NCBI GenBank assembly: GCA_030949945.1
Contig: JAUZRZ010000029.1
Span: 1 to 42,698 of the forward strand
Direction of reading: 5' to 3'
Source of the DNA: Sulfurimonas sp.
GTDB lineage: Bacteria > Campylobacterota > Campylobacteria > Campylobacterales > Sulfurimonadaceae
Length of the DNA stretch: 42,698 bases
The notes beneath the pieces were generated by a model. That model was not told the DNA's origin. It saw nothing but the letters and a program-made list of their open reading frames with translations, and ran no database searches. Below, one piece after another: positions 37,712 through 42,698 of this stretch (position 1 is the first letter of the stretch; every line of letters begins with the position of its first letter). The translations under genes and the position numbers were made by a program.

Positions 37712-38194
37712 TTTTTTACCTTTTTAAGTCTTACTCGTTGAGAGTGTGTAATAGCTACAGCCATGGCATCAGATATATCAAGAGGTTTTATCTCTTTTTT
37801 TTATATTGAGTAGACGTTTAACCATAAAGTTTACCTGCTCTTTAGAAGCTTTACCTTTACCTGTAAGTGCTTTTTTTACCTGAAGTGCTGTATATTCATT
37901 AAACTGCCCAAACTCTTGAAGGATATGAAGCATAATCGCTCCACGAAATTGTGCTAGTTTAATTGTTGTAGCAGGGTTATGTGCATAAAATATATCTTCC
38001 ATTGCCACTTCATCTATAGTAAACTCTTTAAAAATTCTGCTCATTCCCTCAACCATCTGTGGTATTTGAAACTGCAAATCTTCCGCTTTCATCTTAATAA
38101 GTCCAGCCGTTAGCAAAGATATTTTAGAATTTTCTAGTTTTATGATGGCATAACCCATGTTTCTAGTACCTGGGTCAATTCCTAATATGTTCAT
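37708..38194 (-). CDS. ruvC: Holliday junction resolvase RuvC (frame interrupted)
   Basis: The endonuclease that resolves Holliday junctions with RuvAB. The N-terminus [20 protein letters not shown] contains the first catalytic Asp (D7). [20 protein letters not shown] (about 62-81) has the acidic Glu, and [20 protein letters not shown] follows. An eight-A run near 37797-37804 breaks the frame; seven A give [20 protein letters not shown], supplying the remaining catalytic Asp pair and ending at 37708, about 161 residues. Divergent from dnaA across the origin-like spacer; TATACT at 38218-38213 is its probable -10. Confidence 0.92.
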
Positions 38195-38218
38195 TGAAAT
38201 ACTTTTGTTTTTAGTATA

Positions 38219-38361
38219 ACAAAAAGCTACTTTACTTTAAATTGATAAAATTGACTTAACAATGTGAATAACTTTTCATTCACGTAGCTTTTAACCCGTA
38301 TTTATGCTAATAAAGAGTAATATTCACTTATATATAAAATAATAGGGTTTAATGTGAATAT
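38219..38361. promoter_or_regulatory. Origin-like region upstream of dnaA with DnaA boxes
   Basis: Between ruvC and dnaA lie a perfect TGTGAATAA (38263-38271), TCATTCACG (38276-38284), ATATTCACT (38320-38328) and TGTGAATAT (38353-38361), the last covering the dnaA GTG start. All contain the TTCAC core that defines Campylobacterota DnaA boxes. This may be one part of a bipartite oriC and/or the dnaA autoregulatory region. Confidence 0.6.
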
Positions 38362-39661
38362 TGGTCAAGAAATACTCGAATTACTTAAAGAAGAAGTCAC
38401 TGAGAGCGAATACAATCGTTATATAAAACATCTTCAATATGATGTGAAGAAGTCAACACCTGAACTTGCCATTTTTTATGCACCAAATGCTCTTGTTCTT
38501 AACTGGATTAAAAATAAATATACTCAAAAGATAGCCCATCTCTTTGAAGTAAAGTCTCAAAATAAAGTAAGTGTAAAAATAGCCCTTAAAAATACAATTG
38601 ATAAAAGAAAAAAAATTAAAGCTGTAGAGGTAAAACAGGGAAGTTCCCTTTTAAACCCATCACACTCTTTTTCAAACTTTATGGTTGGTGGATCTAACCA
38701 GTTTGCTTATGCCGCAGTAAAAAGTGTAAGTGAAAATGCAGGTAAAGTTTATAATCCTCTTTTTATTTATGGTGGAGTTGGTCTTGGTAAAACTCACTTA
38801 ATGCAATCAGCTGGAAATGTTTTTCAAAATGAGGGAAAAATAGTAATATATACAACTGTTGAGCAGTTTTTAAACGACTTTACACGCAGTATACGCAACA
38901 ACACAATGGAGCGTTTTCGTGAGAAGTATCGGACTTGTGATGTTTTACTTATAGATGATATTCAGTTTTTATCAAATAAAGAGGGTATTCAAGAAGAGTT
39001 TTTTCATACCTTTGAAGCACTTAAAGGTGATGGCAAACAGATTATATTTACCGCAGATAAACATCCAAAAAAAATAGGTGGACTAGAAGCAAGACTACAG
39101 AGTCGCTTTGAATGGGGTCTAGTTGCAGATATACAACCGCCAGAGTTGGAGACAAAGATTGCTATTATTGAAAAAAAATGTGAGATAAACAGAGTTGTAC
39201 TCTCTAAAGACATTATCAATTATATAGCAACTGTAATAGACTCTAATGTTCGTGAAATAGAAGGAATACTCTCAAAACTACATGCCTACTCACAACTTAT
39301 GCATGTAGATATAGACCTTGACTTTACAAAAAATGTACTCAAAGATCAAGTAGCAGAAAAGCGTGAAAATTTAACTATGGATAATATAACAAAAGTTGTA
39401 GCCAAAGACTTAAATATTAAACCGAGTGAAATTCGCTCTAAAGGTCGTAGTAAAAACATAGTCTATGCAAGAAGAATTACCATTTATATATGTCGTGAAC
39501 TTACACAAAATACTATGCCTCAACTCGCTCAATACTTTGGTATGAAAGACCATACTGCTATAAGTCATACCATCAAAAAGATAAATGAATTAATCAAAGA
39601 TGATGAAGATTTTAAAGTAAAAATAGATGAAATTAGTAATAAAATAACATCTAATTCATAA
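38354..39661 (+). CDS. dnaA: Chromosomal replication initiator DnaA
   Basis: The AAA+ initiator that binds DnaA boxes and opens oriC. It has 435 residues: domain I (1 to about 80), a short linker, AAA+ domain III with Walker A GGVGLGKTHL at about 140-149 and Walker B VLLIDDIQFL near 197, and C-terminal domain IV with the DNA-binding signature near 395 (YFGMKDHTAISHTIKKI). The start is GTG in AATGTGAATATTGG, itself a DnaA-box-like sequence; AGGGTTT upstream is a weak ribosome binding site. The frame is intact, unlike dnaN. Confidence 0.97.
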   Translation: MNIGQEILELLKEEVTESEYNRYIKHLQYDVKKSTPELAIFYAPNALVLNWIKNKYTQKIAHLFEVKSQNKVSVKIALKNTIDKRKKIKAVEVKQGSSLLNPSHSFSNFMVGGSNQFAYAAVKSVSENAGKVYNPLFIYGGVGLGKTHLMQSAGNVFQNEGKIVIYTTVEQFLNDFTRSIRNNTMERFREKYRTCDVLLIDDIQFLSNKEGIQEEFFHTFEALKGDGKQIIFTADKHPKKIGGLEARLQSRFEWGLVADIQPPELETKIAIIEKKCEINRVVLSKDIINYIATVIDSNVREIEGILSKLHAYSQLMHVDIDLDFTKNVLKDQVAEKRENLTMDNITKVVAKDLNIKPSEIRSKGRSKNIVYARRITIYICRELTQNTMPQLAQYFGMKDHTAISHTIKKINELIKDDEDFKVKIDEISNKITSNS

Positions 39662-39840
39662 ATATTGCAAAAACCTAAAAAAAGATATAATTATAAAAGT
39701 GAATAGACGTGAGTAAGCTTTAACCATGACTCATCACGTCTAAGTAAGTACCGTGTTATAGGGATTTGAATAGGTTTTTCACTTATTCACGCACACCTAC
39801 TACTACTTACTAAAATTATATAAATATATAGGGAATTTAG
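39662..39840. other. Candidate oriC segment between dnaA and dnaN
   Basis: A 179-base spacer with clustered TTCAC cores: a reverse site at about 39699-39705, TTTTTCACT (39775-39783) and TTATTCACG (39783-39791). It also holds a 9-bp inverted repeat TAGACGTGA / TCACGTCTA (39704-39712 and 39734-39742), then an A/T stretch before dnaN. With the upstream boxes this resembles the bipartite oriC1-dnaA-oriC2 arrangement of Helicobacter pylori. Confidence 0.6.
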
Positions 39841-40909
39841 ATGATCATAACTATTGGTAAATCAGTATTAGAAAATATACTCATTCATTCAGCACCTTTC
39901 TTAGAAAAAAAAGATACTTCACAAATAACTTCTCATGTTTACTTAAATGCTTCAAATAACATCTTAACCATTAAAAGCTACAGACTATGAAATAGGTTTT
40001 GAGGTTACAACTGATAATGTAACAATTGAAAAAGAGGGTAGTATAACTGCTAATGGTAAAAAGTTTTTAGATATTGTTCGTATATTAAAAGATGGAAATA
40101 TAAATTAGAAGTAAAAAATGATATTTTACATATAACTCAAGCACATTCAAATTTTAAACTGCCAACTTTCTCTTTTAATGAATTTCCTGAATTTCCATCT
40201 TATGAAGGTAAAGCACGAATATCTATAGAGTCACATACTCTCATAGAGTCACTAAAAAAGATTACTCCTGCTATAGATACTAATAATCCTAAATTTGAAC
40301 TCAACGGAGCCTTAATAGATATACAAAAAGAGATATATAAACTTTGCATCAACAGATACTCGACGTTTAGCAGTAGTTAATGTAAATAACAATAGTGAAA
40401 GTGAACTTAGTATTATCATTCCTCAAAAAGCAATTATAGAGATTCAAAAACTTTTCTTTGATAATATAGAACTTTATTATGATGATACAAACCTTATAAT
40501 TCACTCAGCACAGTATACTTTTTTTACAAAACTTATAAATGGTAAATTTCCTGAATATTCACGTATAATTCCAAAAGAGATAAAAACATCACTGCTACTT
40601 CCAAAAGCAGTTATGATAGACTCTATAAAACAAATTACTACAATTTCTACTGATTTAAAAATTACATTTTTAGGAGATGTTATTACATTTGAGAGTTTAA
40701 GTGATGATAATATCGAAGCAAAAACTGAAATTGGATTTTCTACAGGGTTTAGTGAAGCATTTTCTTTAGCAATAAACTCTCGTTATTTATTAGATTTTTT
40801 AGGATGTATAAATAATTCTGAGTTTACTATTGGACTTAATGAGGGTAACTTACCTTTTATTCTTAGTGATGATAACTTTAAAACTGTTGTTATGCCTATC
40901 GTTATCTAA
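39841..40909 (+). CDS. dnaN: DNA polymerase III beta sliding clamp (three frame interruptions)
   Basis: The ring clamp that tethers polymerase III to DNA; about 355 residues when repaired. It begins MIITIGKSVLENILIHSAPF. Breaks lie at about 39974 (one A too many; repaired KATDYEIGFEVTT), 40106 (one T missing; repaired GNINLEVKNDILHITQ) and about 40340 (repaired NFASTDTRRLAVVNVNNNS, the conserved TDxRRLA motif). It ends with FILSDDNFKTVVMPIVI, the normal VMPI terminus. The protein is essential, so these are almost certainly consensus errors. Confidence 0.92.
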
Positions 40910-40946
40910 AGGAGCTCTACATCTAATAGGCAGCTAGAGTTATAAC

Positions 40947-41548
40947 TTACCAAGCGACAGCTTTACCATGCTCGTTTTCCAATTATAGTCTCACCTTCCC
41001 AAGTTGCAAAACCATTATTTAAGTCTGTAAGTGTTAACATAAAATAGTATTCAACTTGTTGTTTGCCATTACCCATATTTATATTACGTTGTAATATTTT
41101 TCCAGATAGAGACATATCAGGAGCAACAAGAGTTCCTTTTTTTGCAACACTTGAGTTTCTAAACTCATCATTTTCTCTTAGTTCTCTTGCTTTTATATTC
41201 ATTTTATCTTCTGCACCACCAATCAGCAGTAGTTATATAAACCTTACCACTATTTAATAATTCAATACGAATTTTTTTAATAAGCTGATCGGTATCAATA
41301 TGCTGCATAGTGTCATTTTTTATATCTGATATAGCAAGAATATATCTTCCACCACCTGGCTTAGTAAGTGAAGGTGAACGCAGCATTGATTGTGTAGCTT
41401 CGCTTGCTGCTTGTGCAAAATCTCTATAGTCAAGACCAATTACTTGATCACCTTTATCGTTATTTACATCTATTTTGCTTACCTTATCTGCACATCCACT
41501 AAGAAGTAATAGCGATAATACTGTTGTTGATAATAATTTTATTTTCAT
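40947..41548 (-). CDS. lpoB: LpoB-like penicillin-binding protein activator lipoprotein (frame interrupted)
   Basis: A lipoprotein of about 200 residues with a lipobox (LLLLSGCADK, Cys near residue 20), then FAQAASEATQSMLRS and YILAISDIKNDTMQHIDTDQ, matching LpoB/YcfM. An extra G at about 41212 breaks the frame (repaired ITTAIGGAEDKMNIKARELR), and a further base near 40970 hides the normal end (EHGKAVAW, stop at 40947). In E. coli LpoB spans the periplasm to stimulate PBP1b. The neighbouring ycfL-like and COG3014 genes are its usual companions. Confidence 0.8.
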
Positions 41549-41557
41549 TTCATGTCC

Positions 41558-41914
41558 TTATTCACTTAAGTAAACTTGATAAGCTGTTGCTTTTGGAGAT
41601 GGAGCTACAACATTTATTTTAAAGTTTGAATTTTTATGAGCTGGAAAATCTGCCCATTTAGAAGATAATGAAGGAATCAAAAAACCATCTTTATCCTGCC
41701 AATCAACACGGTACTTAAATAATTTATACTCATCAGTATCGTTTTTTGCATTAATCTGAATCTCTAAGAGACCATCATCACGAATACGCTCTTTAACATC
41801 TTGAATTTCTATATACTCTTCTACTTTATTATCTACTATTTTTACGAAAGATTTATCGGCACATCCGCTAAATAGTATTACAATAGAAAAAATAAAACTC
41901 ATCATTAACTTCAT
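41558..41914 (-). CDS. YcfL-family (DUF1425) lipoprotein
   Basis: A 118-residue protein with a lipobox (IVILFSGCADK, Cys near 18) and a small beta-sandwich domain (LLEIQINAKNDTDEYKLFKY, RVDWQDKDGFLIPSL, then the end ATAYQVYLSE). YcfL sits beside lpoB in enterobacteria, and the same pairing occurs here, nine bases upstream of the lpoB-like gene. Its role is not established. Confidence 0.75.
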   Translation of the reverse strand: MKLMMSFIFSIVILFSGCADKSFVKIVDNKVEEYIEIQDVKERIRDDGLLEIQINAKNDTDEYKLFKYRVDWQDKDGFLIPSLSSKWADFPAHKNSNFKINVVAPSPKATAYQVYLSE

Positions 41915-41924
41915 CTAATCTCCT

Positions 41925-42698
41925 TTAAAATGGTATAACTTGTACCGATGCTTTTGCATTAGTAGTAGCAATTTTAACATAAATAAGTGTATGTTTTGTT
42001 TTAGGTAATTTTATATTTTTAATGAGTATATTATTTGGTGTTGTAAGTTTGATATTTGGATTTTTTGGTCTTTTAAAACGTGCAAGTTGAAACTCTTTTG
42101 GAAGTGTTGTCCAACTTCTTGTATCTGCATGTGTAGAGGTAATTTGATAAACCGTAGAAGCTACACTAACAAGAGCAGTTAAACCTGAGTTAGTATTATT
42201 AGCCTGTTCTCTAAGAGTATAAGTTATTGCAGCTTTTGTAGCAGTTGAGAGTATAGCTCTACGAACAATTCCATCATAACTTTTTTCAAATTCTGTTTGT
42301 ATAACTCTATCCATACTTGATAAAAATTTTGTTTGTATTGTTTTGTTTGTATCATCACTTATAACTAAGTAGTTATAAGCTTTATATCGGGGTATAAGTT
42401 TAGGAAGGGCTACAGATATATAACTTAGTTTATTACTAAAAATCCAAATAGGAAAATCTATACGCCACTCTTTTAAAAGAGGTGCTTGTCCATTTTCAAA
42501 AATAAGCCAAACCGTTGGATCTTTTATCTCTTCTTCTAAGTCAATTTTTACATCTTTATTCTCTTGCATCATTCCAAATGCTTCTTTTAAAAGTGAATTT
42601 GCCTTTGAGTTTGAACCATCAGCTTTAGCAAAAAGTCCAGCTAGGTAAGTAGTTAGAGGATTTATAAAATTTGGATAAGGTTCATATGCATATAAAGA
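41925..42698 (-). CDS. COG3014-like protein of the lpoB cluster (5' end beyond the window)
   Basis: An open frame continues from the window edge (first visible residues SLYAYEPYPNFINPLTTYLA) to the stop at 41925, 258 residues visible. Features are FAKADGSNSKANSLLKEAFG, GIVRRAILSTATKAAITYTL, a Thr/Ala-rich helix and a basic beta-rich end (THADTRSWTTLPKEFQLARF). Similar proteins accompany lpoB and ycfL in several Gram-negatives, apparently in envelope biogenesis. The internal ATG at 42572 is not the true start. Confidence 0.7.
   Translation of the reverse strand, partial: SLYAYEPYPNFINPLTTYLAGLFAKADGSNSKANSLLKEAFGMMQENKDVKIDLEEEIKDPTVWLIFENGQAPLLKEWRIDFPIWIFSNKLSYISVALPKLIPRYKAYNYLVISDDTNKTIQTKFLSSMDRVIQTEFEKSYDGIVRRAILSTATKAAITYTLREQANNTNSGLTALVSVASTVYQITSTHADTRSWTTLPKEFQLARFKRPKNPNIKLTTPNNILIKNIKLPKTKHTLIYVKIATTNAKASVQVIPF

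Noticed and set aside
39841..40909. Programmed ribosomal frameshifting in dnaN
   Set aside because: Three unrelated shift points without a slippery motif or stimulatory structure do not fit programmed shifting, which is known from dnaX rather than dnaN.
42570..42572. ATG as the true start of the COG3014-like gene
   Set aside because: The frame stays open to the window edge and the upstream part reads as conserved protein (YAYEPYPNFINPLTTYLAG).
1..42698. tRNA or rRNA genes
   Set aside because: No TTCGAATCC-type T-loop with a matching acceptor stem and no rRNA-like stretch was seen by eye; a covariance-model scan could not be run.

Overview
The window looks like chromosome from an AT-rich member of the Campylobacterota (Epsilonproteobacteria), most probably a Sulfurimonas-like sulfur oxidiser. 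The evidence is the secG-frr-pyrE order, an RNase J with a long basic N-terminal extension next to ksgA, fliW beside a zinc-ribbon thioredoxin, a Tat-type sulfide:quinone oxidoreductase homologue, a flagellin without a variable domain, and the codon usage. The genus is inferred from protein resemblance and was not confirmed by any search. The right-hand third carries dnaA and dnaN with DnaA-box-like sites on both sides of dnaA, so the window is origin-proximal. A perfect and a near-perfect parS centromere site support this.

Layout. 0.2-4.1 kb: a Bax-inhibitor-1 membrane protein, converging on a minus-strand zinc-uptake operon (znuA-znuC-znuB) that ends in a bioC-like methyltransferase. 4.1-5.7 kb: secG-frr-pyrE. 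5.7-8.2 kb (minus): a short flagellin and a CPA2 cation/proton antiporter with an RCK domain. 8.3-12.6 kb: a membrane Cache-domain sensor, pyrG, recJ. 12.7-16.2 kb: an SQR-like flavoprotein and a WD40-type protein. 16.2-21.6 kb (minus): fliI, folE, RNase J, ksgA and a stand-alone CZB zinc-sensor protein. 21.6-22.1 kb: a parS-like site and a 271-bp three-way-junction foldback element. 22.1-24.9 kb: hisF, a nucleoside phosphorylase-like gene, rlmN and two small genes. 24.9-25.3 kb: a gene-free AT-rich stretch with perfect DnaA boxes. 25.3-26.2 kb (minus): an RluA-family pseudouridine synthase with a perfect parS inside it. 26.3-31.5 kb: purB, nrdA, a small hypothetical gene, fliW, trx2. 31.5-36.4 kb (minus): ppnP and a TolC/HlyD/two-permease exporter with no ATPase. 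36.4-38.2 kb (minus): ruvC and an APC permease. 38.2-40.9 kb: dnaA-dnaN with origin sequence. 40.9 kb to the end (minus): an lpoB-ycfL-COG3014 lipoprotein cluster, the last gene cut by the window edge.

Data quality. At least fourteen genes have reading frames broken by single-base shifts, many in A or T runs. They include dnaN, pyrG, hisF and ruvC, which are essential or highly conserved. This is far more likely to be consensus error than real decay, so these genes are listed over their full reconstructed spans as coding genes with interrupted frames.

The most interesting non-gene signals are the foldback element at 21717-21987, the parS pair at 21675 and 25531, and the DnaA-box cluster at 25106-25320 about 13 kb from dnaA. 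Replication-origin, centromere and repeat structure are thus concentrated in this region.
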